A stretch of DNA of 64,000 nucleotides from CAVWDI01 sp963753725 (GCA_963753725.1 CAVWDI010000036.1:62001-126000); one strand, 5' to 3'; positions 35,906 through 45,316 are shown, counted from the first letter of the stretch. The notes: a model not told the origin generated them from the sequence alone. Program-made: numbers and translations.

Positions 35906-36187
35906 TTATCCTGAGGATCGTTTGAACACACAGAAGTATGAATTGCTGTATACGTATGCCGCCCCCGGAAAATGTATATCTCCTTTGTTTCCGATTCCTG
36001 GTATAGGTTCCATATGCACCAATTCCCAACCATGATCGCCTAAGGAATTGAGCCTTGGGATCGTGGACTGAACTGCATACTTCGGAGGGTTTTTCATTCT
36101 GTGTTCAGCATTGTGTAAGTGTTCAGCAAAGCCCTTATTTTCAATATCGGCATAAAGAATTTCGGTTAAGTATTCCCACCGTTGCAT
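35906..36187 (-). CDS. Small hypothetical protein, DUF4177-like
   Basis: 93 residues. 'MQRWEYLTEILYADIENKGF' and 'LNSLGDHGWELVHMEPIPG' resemble the WEY...LNxLGxxGWELV pattern of DUF4177-like small soluble proteins, whose function is unknown. A very good RBS (AAAGGAGAG) precedes ATG 36187, supporting real translation. It is cysteine-poor and has no membrane helix. It seems intact although surrounded by debris. Confidence 0.72.
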   Translation of the reverse strand: MQRWEYLTEILYADIENKGFAEHLHNAEHRMKNPPKYAVQSTIPRLNSLGDHGWELVHMEPIPGIGNKGDIHFPGAAYVYSNSYFCVFKRSSG

Positions 36188-36330
36188 TTCACACTCTCCT
36201 TTACCTATATATCAGTATACTTCTTATCAAATTCGATCTTAACAGGATTATCTGGGGACTTGAGTGTTTGGGTTATATGGGGATACGATAATCTAATGGG
36301 AGGATAAGCTGGAAAATTAGCCCCATTGCC

Positions 36331-36386
36331 ACTTTCTAGCTATTTCTAATGCGCCGTTATACTGTACTGCACGCCCAGGTGTTTAG
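36331..36386 (+). repeat. Palindromic repeat family, truncated copy
   Basis: ACTTTCTAGCTATTTCTAAT and the following CGCCGTTATACTGTACTGCACGCCCAGG region match 34854-34910. The complementary right arm is missing. It ends 18 bp before a tRNA 3' fragment. The surrounding stretch 36188-36638 has no gene. Confidence 0.6.
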
Positions 36387-36404
36387 GGTATCCATAGAAT
36401 GTTT

Positions 36405-36429
36405 ACGGGTTCGAGTCCTGTTCCGCCCA
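36405..36429 (+). other. tRNA 3'-end fragment (T-arm plus acceptor strand)
   Basis: ACGGG-TTCGAGT-CCTGT forms a T-arm, followed by TCCGCCC and A, an acceptor 3' strand with discriminator. No matching 5' half (GGGCGGA) precedes it. Such orphan 3' ends are left by elements that integrate into tRNA genes. A serine-recombinase fragment follows 330 bp later. Confidence 0.55.
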
Positions 36430-36638
36430 CTATTCAATCAGGAACTGGTTGACATGCCTATGGAGCGATTTTAAGTTGCACTAAACCCCAAGACACAATC
36501 ACTCAAAACACCTCTCTGACCTTTATAAACCGAATAAAAATACCCAAGCACAAAACAGGGCCGAAGAAGATATAAATCTTTGGCTGCAGTCCGCCTCCTG
36601 AGAACAGGATAGTATGAGAAGAACTACAGGAGGCAAAG

Positions 36639-36785
36639 ATGGCTAAACGGTCAAGGATGGTAAGAGAAATTCGACTGGTCGCCCAAGCGCATCGGGAAGG
36701 GGAAGTACGACTTCGGCGAGCCCATCGCCAACTATGGCAAGCGAGTTGCCAGCAGGATGAGAAAAGAGATAGGTGTGAAGATTGA
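36639..36785 (+). CDS. Short basic ORF with strong RBS, overlapping the recombinase fragment
   Basis: 48 codons from ATG 36639, with ACAGGAGG 8 bases upstream. The product is very basic ('MAKRSRMVREIRL', then many Arg/His). In the other frame the same DNA reads 'KYDFGEPIANYGKRVASRM' into the recombinase fragment, so one of the two is out of frame. Possibly the original start of the recombinase gene, now frameshifted. I do not recognise it. Confidence 0.35.
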   Translation: MAKRSRMVREIRLVAQAHREGEVRLRRAHRQLWQASCQQDEKRDRCED

Positions 36786-37125
36786 AAAGAAAGCAGCTTT
36801 GTATGCCCGGGTATCGATTACGCAACAAGAACAGGAAGCAACGATCGAGAGTCAGGTCACTGAACTTGAAAGCTATGCCCAAGAGCAAGGGGATGAGATT
36901 GATCCAGATCTGATCTTTCTGGATCAGACCGTTAGTGAGAGTCGTTTGGCAAGGCCGGTATTGCCTCTGCTACAATCCGCCATGCCCTCGATATTAAAGT
37001 ATCTCACATTGGCGGTATCGATCTCCGTCGCCAGTCTTTTGATCATTTCTCTCTACCGGAGAGTAGCTGCATTAATAAAAATACGGAGAGATCAAAGTTT
37101 AAGGCAATTCGTCGAAATTAGTTAG
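36757..37125 (+). pseudogene. Serine recombinase (resolvase/invertase) N-terminal fragment
   Basis: 122 codons. 'KKAALYARVSITQQEQEATI' and 'ESQVTELESYAQEQGDEI' match the N-terminal catalytic domain of large serine recombinases; the Ser in YARVS is the nucleophile position. The match stops around residue 68 ('SESRLARP'). The remaining residues are unrelated and hydrophobic, so the catalytic domain is cut short and the DNA-binding part is missing. It is not functional as seen. It probably belonged to an integrated element whose other remains are the tRNA fragments nearby. Confidence 0.75.
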
Positions 37126-37230
37126 ACAACGAATTGCCTGCGTAACAAGAAGAAAGCCCTTAATCTAAGTTCGGGACAACGCTTATTTGGTCTTAGGAGT
37201 ACAACAGAAATAGACGAGAAGGAGGATGAC

Positions 37231-37371
37231 ATGGAACAGGCTTTATTAGCAGTTCAATTAGTGTTTTTTATCATGGGTGGCTTAGGATTATTTTTCACAG
37301 GCGTTGGCGTGCTTTGGTTTGTGACGGTTTATAAAGAGAAGAAGGAGCAGTATCGCAAGCTTGCTGCGTGA
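37231..37371 (+). CDS. 46-residue single-helix membrane protein
   Basis: ATG 37231 is preceded by GAAGGAGGA. The product begins 'MEQALLAVQLVFFIMGGLG', continues through one long hydrophobic helix with a Gly-rich face, and ends in a charged tail 'YKEKKEQYRKL'. It is followed at once by a strong terminator, so the unit is a complete monocistron. I do not recognise a family. Confidence 0.65.
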   Translation: MEQALLAVQLVFFIMGGLGLFFTGVGVLWFVTVYKEKKEQYRKLAA

Positions 37372-37384
37372 TTTCGGCTATATC

Positions 37385-37418
37385 AAAAAACGGGCTGGTA
37401 GATTGCAGTCCGTTTTTT
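37385..37418 (+). terminator. Terminator of the 46-residue membrane protein gene
   Basis: AAAAAACGG-G-CTG (37385-37397) pairs with CAG-T-CCGTTTTTT (37406-37418) around an 8-nt loop, giving an A-rich upstream side and a T-run downstream side. It can work in both directions. Confidence 0.85.
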
Positions 37419-37576
37419 GATTCCCATTCCAAGTCCGCAATAACCCCCCTGAATAACACGTTGAGGGTATGACACTAATACCACCTTGCGTGTATACTTC
37501 AGGTGTAAGAAGCAATTTTGATCTTGGAGGCAGTTTGGCGTCTCCATCCATTACATATCATAAATGGAGTAATATC

Positions 37577-38272
37577 ATGACGAATGAAGAAAAATTTTCC
37601 ATAGATCAATCTTGGAAGGGAGTTTATAAGGTGAGCGGACTCGCCTTGTTCGCAAGTGGAGCCGTCGTTATCGTATTCTTTCTTTCCATGGTCATCATGC
37701 GAATAACTCTCCCAGACAATGCTCAGGTATTCTTTGAGAATCCGGTGCCCCCGACAATTCTCTACATCTTAGCTGCCTTAGGTGAGTTTCTTCTGATGTT
37801 CGGGGTGTTGGGACTTTATATAGCTCTGAAGGATGTCAATAAGAACTATATGTTGATCGCCGCAGCATTTGGTTTTATATCTACACCCATGTGGCTTGTC
37901 TCCCGAGCCCAAATCTTCTCCCTCTTTCCAATAAGTGGTAGATACATGGCTACAACCAGCGAGATCATGAAAGCAGCATACTTGGCATCGGCAGAGCGTG
38001 CAATTGAATTGGCAAACATTTTCGCAACGATGGGTTTAATGTTCTTAGGAGGCGCGTCTATCCTCATCGGCTTGGTCATGCTGAAGGGAGTCTTCGGTAA
38101 ACGTGTGGGCTACCTGGTCACAGTTGCAGGCACCTGTATTCTCATTGGCACCTTTGGAATCTTTTTCAAGCCTATGGCTGTACTAGTACCAATTGGATTA
38201 ATCCTCAATGCTGCCTGGCAAACTATCGTTGGTATCAAACTCTACAAACTGGGTATGGGCCTTCCCCTGTAG
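37577..38272 (+). CDS. DUF4386-family membrane protein
   Basis: 231 residues from ATG 37577 (GGAG 8 bases upstream; the frame opens at 37469 but has no better start). Six hydrophobic helices. 'WKGVYKVSGLALFASGAVVI' and 'ILAALGEFLLMFGVLGLYIA' and 'SRAQIFSLFPISGRY' fit DUF4386-like proteins, whose role is unknown. It appears intact. It stands directly before a truncated quinone-reductase gene, 90 bp apart on the same strand. Confidence 0.75.
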   Translation: MTNEEKFSIDQSWKGVYKVSGLALFASGAVVIVFFLSMVIMRITLPDNAQVFFENPVPPTILYILAALGEFLLMFGVLGLYIALKDVNKNYMLIAAAFGFISTPMWLVSRAQIFSLFPISGRYMATTSEIMKAAYLASAERAIELANIFATMGLMFLGGASILIGLVMLKGVFGKRVGYLVTVAGTCILIGTFGIFFKPMAVLVPIGLILNAAWQTIVGIKLYKLGMGLPL

Positions 38273-38362
38273 GTCTTGGAATCAAGAGAGAAGCATGTTT
38301 CCGCTATCGCGTCACGGGCTTTATTCGACCCTTACCCAAAGCTAAGGGCAATCAAGGAGGGT

Positions 38363-38602
38363 GTGAAAGCAATGGTCTACCACGAATATGGTTCACCCAA
38401 CAATCTTGAGTTGGATAAAATAGAAATGCCTGCCGTCAAAGATGATGAAGTGCTGGTGGAAGTTCATACGGCTTCTGTAAACTGGCTTGACTGGCACTTC
38501 CTGACCAGCACACCGTTCCTGGCGCGCTTCATGGCTGGGCTTCTCAAACCAGATAACCAAGAGGGAAAAGCAACAGGTTCAGAAATAACTGGGCGATCAT
38601 AA
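38363..38602 (+). pseudogene. Zinc-type alcohol dehydrogenase / quinone oxidoreductase, N-terminal fragment
   Basis: About 79 codons from GTG 38363 (reading MKAMVYHEYG, the usual family start) or ATG 38372. 'MVYHEYGSPNNLELDKIEMP' and 'VEVHTASVNWLDWHFLTSTP' are the GroES-like N-terminal domain of NADPH:quinone reductases of the MDR family. The NAD-binding Rossmann part is absent. The frame stops at 38602, about 75 bp before a transposase fragment, so insertion and deletion probably removed the rest. Confidence 0.8.
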
Positions 38603-38679
38603 ATCCATTTTGATATAAATTGAGAAATAGCATTGCCAAAGCTTGCAGTTGATCTGCCTGGAATACTTTCAAGTAATCA

Positions 38680-38964
38680 GCACCCTATCATCCCATGACA
38701 CAAGGCAAGATAGAGCGCTGGCATCGTTCCATAAAAAATGTGATCAAACTACAGAATTACTACTCTCCGTCTGAGTTGGAACGAGCAATCGCTGAGTGGG
38801 CGGAGTACTACAACAACCAGCGATATCATGAGTCGCTGGAAAATGTCACTCCCGCCGATGTTTATTTTGGAAGAGAAAAGGAGATCATCAAGAAAAGAAA
38901 CAAACTCAAAGAACAGAGCCTGGCTTTACGTCGCCAGCAATACCTGCAAATTGTGGGTGTATAA
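38680..38964 (+). pseudogene. IS3/IS481-type integrase-core transposase, C-terminal fragment
   Basis: About 94 codons: 'APYHPMTQGKIERWHRSIKN', 'WAEYYNNQRYHESLENVTPA' and 'VYFGREKEIIKKRNKLKEQS'. This is the end of an rve-type DDE domain, holding the Glu of the catalytic triad in GKIERWH. The first two catalytic Asp residues and the inverted repeats are missing. It lies next to the truncated quinone reductase. Confidence 0.82.
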
Positions 38965-39045
38965 TCAAATCAACGAGGCGAAAAGTCTCCATAAATAAAT
39001 CTGCCCTTGTGTCCAAAATTCTTTGAACCGGTACATCTTTGTCAA

Positions 39046-39100
39046 TGGTGTAAATTCTATTATGCTTCCAGTGATAAATCAGAGATAACATTTTTTCCTG
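39046..39100 (-). mobile_element. IS256-type right-end relic
   Basis: TGGTGTAAATTCTATT and the following 40 bases closely match the reverse complement of the right end of the complete IS256 element (52395-52441), including the last codons of its transposase. No other part of the element is present. The rest of the gap 38965-39289 shows no gene. Confidence 0.6.
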
Positions 39101-39289
39101 AAGTCGGTCATAATATTCTATCCATTAATTGATTCACAATTTATAAAATGGTCAGGATTATGAATTCCTACCATGCCAAACATCACATATCATATCTGTA
39201 TTGATAATAACAATTCTGCGGGTGTGTTGACTTTTCCTCTATCGGCAAGTATTATGCAAGATACCTGAACTCACTTGGGAAAACAACCA

Positions 39290-40173
39290 ATGAGGTTATT
39301 TAATTACAGTAATTTTCACTTGTTGGTTATTTTGACATTATCTGCCTGCTCTGTTCAGGCTTCAGAATTGGCAAAATCAGTAGTCATCGAATCACCAATC
39401 CCAAATAATAAACCAACTTCAACAAATATCAGAATCAATCTACATTGATGATTTTGAGATTATGATGGCATTAATTCCAGCTGGAGAATTCCTTATGGGA
39501 ACAATTAATGGCGATGTCAATACTCGTCCACAACATGAGGTTTATCTCGATTCATTTAATATCGACCAGACTGAAATCACCAATTACCAATATTCACAAT
39601 GCGTTAAATCGCAGGTTTGTACCCAGCCATTAGGTATTGGCTCATCTTCTCGCTCATTTTATTACAGCAATTTAATATACAACTTCATCCTGTTATCAAC
39701 GTTACCTGGGAGATGGCTTTGGATTATTGTGAGTGGCGTGGTGCTCGCTTACCAACAGAAGCGGAGTGGGAAAAAGCTTCTCGGGGGGTATAGAAGATAA
39801 GCTATACCCTTGGGGGGATAAAAATGCCGATTGCTCAATTGTTAATTATTTGTCGAAGAGCGACTTCTGCATTGGAGATACCACCAGCGTGTCAAGTTAT
39901 CCCTCAAATGGCTATGGACTATATGACATGGCTGGTAATGTGTGGGAATGGGTAGCAGATTGTTATGCGAGCGATTATTATGTAGCTTCCCCTGACATAA
40001 ATCCCCCAGGTCCTTCTTGTACCGGTGAACGTGTATTACGGGGAGGCTCATGGAATGATGGTTTAAAATTCATTCAACTGACTCATCGTTATAGTTATCC
40101 CCAAGATCACAGGGGTTTTGGGCTAAACTTTTTTGGATTCCGTTGTGCTCGTTCTATTCAGGCTGAACAATAA
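39290..40173 (+). pseudogene. SUMF1/FGE-sulfatase-domain lipoprotein, broken by three frameshifts
   Basis: The N-terminus, ATG 39290, is a lipoprotein signal ending 'LTLSACSVQ'. The SUMF1 domain then follows in three frames: 'MALIPAGEFLMGT' with 'YLDSFNIDQTEITNYQY', next 'HPVINVTWEMALDYCEWRGA' with LPTEAEWEKAS, then 'LYPWGDKNADCSI', 'YGLYDMAGNVWEWVADCYA' and 'RVLRGGSWND'. The last ends 'FGFRCAR'. Changes of frame fall near 39446, 39690 and in a G run at about 39797. Members of this fold modify Cys to formylglycine or are structural surface domains. The number of shifts in 0.9 kb indicates decay. Confidence 0.8.
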
Positions 40174-40459
40174 CCCTTGTATCGTTTCCAGGCCTGGAAA
40201 ATAAATTGAGTAAAAAAATAATAGAGACATTTTCAATATTAATGTCAATATATTTAATCCCCTTCCCTTCTTCAAGTCTTACGCACTTGCAGGGTAATTG
40301 CGGTGCAAATGGATCAAGAAAGCATGGAAATTGTGGACAGTATGGACGCATTTTGTAACTATTAATATAACAAATGACGCAATAACACAGCAAAATACTA
40401 CCTGGACGTGCTTTTGCCAATCTTAAATCCGCCGGTTGAGGGCTAAGAGTTTTGAAAAC

Positions 40460-41452
40460 CTAAATAGAAGTCGTGGTATTCACATTCTGCAATGGCAGAT
40501 AAACTCCCCTGGCCTCACCACTCGGAACACAATGGGATTCATTATCCTGTATGTTGAAAGCATACAGTGAATACACCCCCACACCGCCATAAGAGAACAG
40601 TTCAGAAGCGACCGTCTGCTCATACCCGTACAGCCGTTCCTCCAGTTTATTCCGATCGTACCCGAACGGCTCCAGCACCGACTCTGCCGCCCGCAGCAGC
40701 AGCTCTTTGTAGTAGTCCAGGTTCAGTGCGGCGCGCTCCAGCGGCTGGGGCAGGTCCCAGGCGTGCACACCCGGCTGGCCGCGCGTGTAGTGGAAGCGCA
40801 CGCTCTGCCCGGCACGCAGGGTCTTGCCAACGGCCTGCAGTTGGAAGGCAGCCCGTGCGGATGGGGAGGGCACGCGGTATTCGTTTAGCTCCCGGCTGAG
40901 CTTCTGCTTGACCAGCAGGTCTTTCAGCGGCACCCAACCGTGCCGCAGGTCGACCAACTTGCGGCGTAATAATGCAAAGACCTGCTCCAGGCTGGTCTCC
41001 TCGTCACCTCGTCGGCCGGAAGCCAGCAGCCGCAGGATTTCCATCTGGGTATCGACCACAAAGGGCGACGCATCACGCCGGCGGGCCTCGATGCCGCGCA
41101 CTTTGAGCGTGCCGTCCTGGTAGACGCCGAAGTAGCGGTTGGCGACCGGCACGCGCCCGTCCAGGCGCGAGGGCAGGAAGGCCACCCAGCGGTAGATGCC
41201 GTCCAGGGCGATCGGCAGCCCGGTGCGTTTAGCAATCTCTTTCAGCAGGGGCTGTAACGCTTCTACGGTCTTTGCGCCAGTTTTCTTGACCCACATGCCG
41301 TCTACGTACATGTGCAGCACCTGGTAACCCATGTCCTCAGCGGCTTCTTTAGCGCGCAGCAGCGCTTCGCGACCGTAAGCGGTGACCGCCTCGTGGGCTT
41401 CGATGCGCCCGAAGCGGGCGTTCTTGTAACCCAGGTAGCCAAAACAGGTCAC
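40460..41452 (-). pseudogene. Family-B DNA polymerase, C-terminal fragment
   Basis: 330 codons. 'TCFGYLGYKNARFGRIEAHE' is the motif-B/KxY region of PolB, and 'LHMYVDGMWVKK' occupies the place of motif C (normally YxDTDS), where one of the two catalytic Asp is missing. The thumb region follows ('RVPSPSARAAFQLQAVGKTL', 'HYTRGQPGVHAWDL'). GC is near 60 percent, far above the flanks. It joins the next fragment upstream by one frame change near 41455-41500. Confidence 0.82.
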
Positions 41453-42322
41453 CAGCAGCCATTTCTGGGCGGAGGCGCGCGCTTCGTAAGATTTGCGGCG
41501 CGGGTTCCGAGCGGGGTGGAGGCCAGGCGGTTCTTGAAAGCGATACGTTTGCCGAGTAAAGGGGAAAGCGTGCGCGGCACCAGGCCGGGCCCCTGCTCGC
41601 CGTAGGGCGCCTCAATCACCTGCAGGTCACCGGGGTTGGGCGGCTTTGCGCCGGCGGTCTCGGGGGAGATGTTGAAGCGCACCATGATCCCGGGATACAT
41701 GGAGATGAAATCGATCCCGGCCACGTCGTGGTGCAGCCCGACCGTGGGCTGGTAGACCAGCCCGCCCTGGTCGGCGGCGAACATGTCCAGGGCAGTTTTG
41801 GGGCGCTCGGCCTGCTGCTTTTGCCAGGGCACCAGGATGCCCATGCGCAGGGCGGTCAGTATCTGCATGGAGGAGATGGCGGTGCCAGGCGAGGCGCGCG
41901 CCGCGGTCTGCAGCGGCAGGGAAGAGACGCGCGCGACACCTCCAGCGAACCCTCCAGTTCGTAGTCGTCCCACAGCATGATATTGTGGCCGTCCAGGTGC
42001 CAGCGCCCGAACAGCAGCACCTGCTGGCCGCGGTAGATCACCTGGCCGTAGGAGAAGTAAGTGCGCTCCGGGCGGTGGGCGACTCCGAATCTTGAATCGC
42101 GGTTGAGCGGCAGCGGGAGGCGGTGTTTTTTCGAGAGTTCGAGCAGGCGCGGTAATAACCCGATGTCCCCCCAGGAGGTCAGCAGCAGGTCGGGGTCGTG
42201 GCGTTTGAGGATGGCGCGCAGGTTGACCAGCAGCGGCCGTTCGGGCTTTAATGCCAGGCGGTAGTTATAGCGCTCGAAGTTCAGGAGGAGATGGCTGGGC
42301 GGCGAGCGGTTGGGGTCGCGGT
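41449..42322 (-). pseudogene. Family-B DNA polymerase, central fragment, 5' truncated
   Basis: The open frame 41449-41973 holds motif A ('GIDFISMYPGIMVRFN') and 'TAISSMQILTALRMGILVPW'. Upstream, in other frames, the sequence still reads 'LLLTSWGDIGLLPRLLELSK', 'HLDGHNIMLWDDYELEGS', parts of the exonuclease-side domain. Homology stops near 42322, exactly where the DUF2075 gene begins on the other strand, so this is a recombination junction. High GC as for the C-terminal part. The N-terminal third of the polymerase is missing. Confidence 0.75.
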
Positions 42323-43928
42323 CCGGCCTGATATAGTCATCCTGGCTGGATCACAAATATTTGTCATCGAGTATAAGGATTTATCTCGCCCCAATCGTGC
42401 CTCCATTGATCAAGTATCCGCTTACGCTCGCGATCTCGAGCATTATCATGCTGCTTCTCATGGTAGAGATGTGTTTCCAATACTGAATCTAACGAGAGCA
42501 ATCTCACAGCACGACCGTGTTAGTGAAGTATTAATAGTATCTCCAGACATACTCCCAAATCTATTATCTGATTTATATGTTTCTTCAACTGATAATCCAA
42601 TCGATCCAGACACCTGGCGTAATTCAGACTACGCTCCCTTACCCTCCTTAGTTAGTGCTGCACCCAGAATATTTCAGCATGAACCCTTGCCTTATATAAA
42701 ACGCGCTGAAAGTGCAGGAATACCTGATACAATAAATAATCTAGTGAATATCGCGGGTCAAGCTCAAGTCAATCAACAACATCACCTCTCCTTAGTCACA
42801 GGTGTACCTGGCGCCGGCAAGACCTTGGTTGGTATCCAATTTGTTTATGAAAATTATTTCAACGATCAGGGCTCTCAACGCACTGCTGTATTTTTATCCG
42901 GTAATGGACCACTAGTAAATGTACTTCAGCATGCGTTGATTAGTAAAGTATTTGTACAAGATGTGCATGGTTTCCTACGCCAATATGGTGGTGATCGCAC
43001 CAATATCCCTGATGAAAATATTTTTGTCTTTGATGAAGCGCAGCGTGCTTGGGATTCATCCCGAGTCTTGGAAAAGCGTGATCATGCCCATTCCGAACCT
43101 TATGACTTTCTTCAAATCGGGGAAAAGAAACCCTGGTCTATGATGTTGGGTTTAATTGGTGATGGACAAGAAATCCATATCGGTGAGGAAGCCGGGCTAA
43201 TCCAATGGAATGATGCAATCTCTGAAATGTCCCTTCCTTGGATTGTCCATTGTCCTGATCATATTGCTACATTGTTCACTTCAGCTGATAGCGTTAATAC
43301 AAGTGAATCTCTAAACCTTACTGCTTCTCTTAGATCGCATATTTCTGAGCATGTTCAAACTTGGGTCAAGCATCTTCTTTTGGGGGATTTGACTTTAGCT
43401 TGAGATTTAGCCCCAGGTATTCAAAAGCAAGCTTTTGATATGTATATAACCAGAAATCTTGATATTGCTAAGCAATATTTGTTTTCAAGATACGATGGTT
43501 TATTTGAAAAACGTTATGGCTATCTCGCCTCGTCAAAAGCGAAAAATCTTGAACAATACGGAATTGATAACAGTTATCTAACCACAAGGAAATTACGAGA
43601 AGGTCCTTGGTATAACGATCCCCCATTTTCTCCTGATTCTTGTTGTCAACTAAAGAAAGTCGCAACAGAATTTGCTTGCCAAGGACTTGAATTAGATTTT
43701 CCTATTATTTGCTGGGGGGATGATTTGATATGGAGGAACTCAAATTGGTACAGTTGTCCACCAGGACCACGATCGAAAGCACGCGATCCACATAGCCTTA
43801 GGTTGAATAGTTATCGTGTTCTTCTTACGAGAGGAAGAGATGGGTTTGTAATATTTGTTCCCCCAGAAGCAAATATGGAGACCACGTGCTGTGCGTTAAT
43901 AAGCGCAGGCATAAGTGAATTGAATTAA
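42291..43928 (+). pseudogene. DUF2075 (Schlafen-like) DNA/RNA helicase-type ATPase, 5' truncated and with an in-frame stop
   Basis: One frame throughout, interrupted only by TGA at 43401-43403 (codon 371). The N-terminal nuclease-like segment 'RPDIVILAGSQIFVIEYKD' has a PD...ExK arrangement, but its start is lost at the junction near 42322. Walker A is 'GVPGAGKT' from residue 171, Walker B 'IFVFDEAQRAW'. After the stop the protein continues in frame: 'DLAPGIQKQAFDMYITRNLD', 'FACQGLELDFPIICWGDDL' and 'NSYRVLLTRGRDGFVIFVPP'. The family is found in defence and mobile contexts. The final codons run into a miniature IS-derived element that starts at 43925. Confidence 0.82.
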
Positions 43929-44156
43929 CTGCCCCACAGAAACTGGTCCAAAAGATAATTTAGGACTAAGGCAAAAAGGAGGCAGGCAGAATGCCACGGA
44001 AACAAGTTTCATCTGAACAGATTATTACATCTTAATCAAGCCACACAGTTCACAAGGTTACAAACCACCAGCTCCAGCTACTGTCGTGATGTGATCTTCT
44101 CAAATTAATCAAGTTAGTCTAACATTGTGACTGGTACATATTATGGGGGCAAGTCA
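43925..44156 (+). mobile_element. 232-bp miniature derivative of the IS3-family (IS407-like) element
   Basis: The left 110 bp equals the transposase-proximal end of the full element at 55176-56406 (GGAGGCAGGCAGAATGCCACGG... into the first codons of orfA). The right 120 bp equals its other end (CACCAGCTCCAGCTACTGT ... GGGGGCAAGTCA). All of the coding interior is deleted. The inverted ends are TTAACTGCCCC and GGGGGCAAGTCA, slightly mutated from TGACCTGCCCCC. Confidence 0.8.
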
Positions 44157-44537
44157 GTTACATTCGATAAGGATGTTGTTAACTACAAGGCTCATGTGAT
44201 CGGATTTGAGAGCAGTCAAATCCAACTACACATCTATTCTGAATGGGAAGCGGACTGGGAGAAGCTTGTGATAGAGGGACAAGCGCCGCCGCGCATTTCT
44301 CTGGTTACACCTGTGGAGCAATTCACCCTTGGCAGTACACCAGCAGTGCGTTATATATCCACGAACCCCGACTCGAAAATGTTACTCTATAACAAAGGGG
44401 CATGGGCATATTTTCACAAAAAGCTTTATTCGTTTTCGTTCATCAGTGCTCCGTATTTGCCTTCATGTGATGCCCTGCCTCTTTCCGAAGAACAGGTCTA
44501 TGAATACCTCGTTTCGACGGTTGAATTCTTGGAATAG
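44127..44537 (+). pseudogene. Unrecognised protein, 5' end replaced by a miniature IS
   Basis: 136 codons, but the first ten come from the terminal repeat of the miniature element. The native part starts near 44157 ('TFDKDVVNYKAHVIGFESSQ') and continues 'YSEWEADWEKLVIEGQAPP' to 'LPLSEEQVYEYLVSTVEFLE'. It looks coding (charged, with Trp and Tyr, normal composition), but I do not recognise a family. The original N-terminus, probably including any signal peptide, is lost. Confidence 0.5.
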
Positions 44538-44621
44538 CTTTGTGACAAGGCTGCCCCATCCACCGTTAGGCTGGTCATTCGATCAGGGTGTTAGCTTTGG
44601 TTGTTGTCATAGGAACCCAGC

Positions 44622-45176
44622 ATGAAAGCAAACACATCTCTTCCTTCTAATTATTCCCATTACACTATTCTCGAGCCATTGAAGTCTCCCAAATTCATAC
44701 TCATGGCGATCGTTACTGGCATTGCATTGCTCCTTATATTTGGCTGGCTATTCGTGTTTCTCGCAGACACCCTCCGCCCAACCAGCCTGGACGGCATGCG
44801 ACTACGCAATGGTTTCAGTACGACGAGCACAGGAATCTCCTTTGCTGTCTCGCCAGCATTGCTCCGAAATATCGTTATTGCTCTGGTTGCAGTATTAATC
44901 GTCCACGAACTCGTGCACGGCTTGTTTTACTGGCTGTTTTCAAGCCGACGCCCAAAGTTTGGATTTCAGGGTCTCTTGCCTTATGCAGCGGCACCGATCG
45001 GTGTATACTTTCCGCGAAAGCAATTCATCACCATAGGTCTAGCCCCTCTGGTGTTGCTTACCGCGGTTGGCCTGCTACTCCTGGTAATCGCACCCATCGC
45101 CCTTGTCCCCCTTTTCTTCTTCTTTGTTGCCTCCAACGCAGCCGGAGCAGCTGGCGATTTGATCATAGAGATTTAG
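44622..45176 (+). CDS. DUF3267-family putative membrane zincin
   Basis: 184 residues with four to five helices. 'VLIVHELVHGLFYWLFSSRR' holds a HExxH-type zinc site (HELVH), and 'FGFQGLLPYAAAPIGVYFPR' follows as in DUF3267 proteins. The end 'AAGAAGDLIIEI' falls where relatives continue with a further helix and cytosolic tail, so the C-terminus may be truncated. A membrane-embedded metalloprotease role is inferred from the motif only. Confidence 0.72.
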   Translation: MKANTSLPSNYSHYTILEPLKSPKFILMAIVTGIALLLIFGWLFVFLADTLRPTSLDGMRLRNGFSTTSTGISFAVSPALLRNIVIALVAVLIVHELVHGLFYWLFSSRRPKFGFQGLLPYAAAPIGVYFPRKQFITIGLAPLVLLTAVGLLLLVIAPIALVPLFFFFVASNAAGAAGDLIIEI

Positions 45177-45316
45177 CTAATGTCGTTTTCCTCAAATACC
45201 ATGATGGAGGATAACAACGTGGGCTTGATAATTTATGGACCCAAGAGAAACAGAAAAGCCGCCTAACACCCACGTGGTGCAGTAACCATAAGTGAATCTT
45301 TGGTTCGGAGGATGAT

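Noticed and set aside
40567..41605. Several plus-strand frames across the polymerase relic
   Set aside because: High GC leaves all frames open; only the minus-strand reading contains polymerase motifs.
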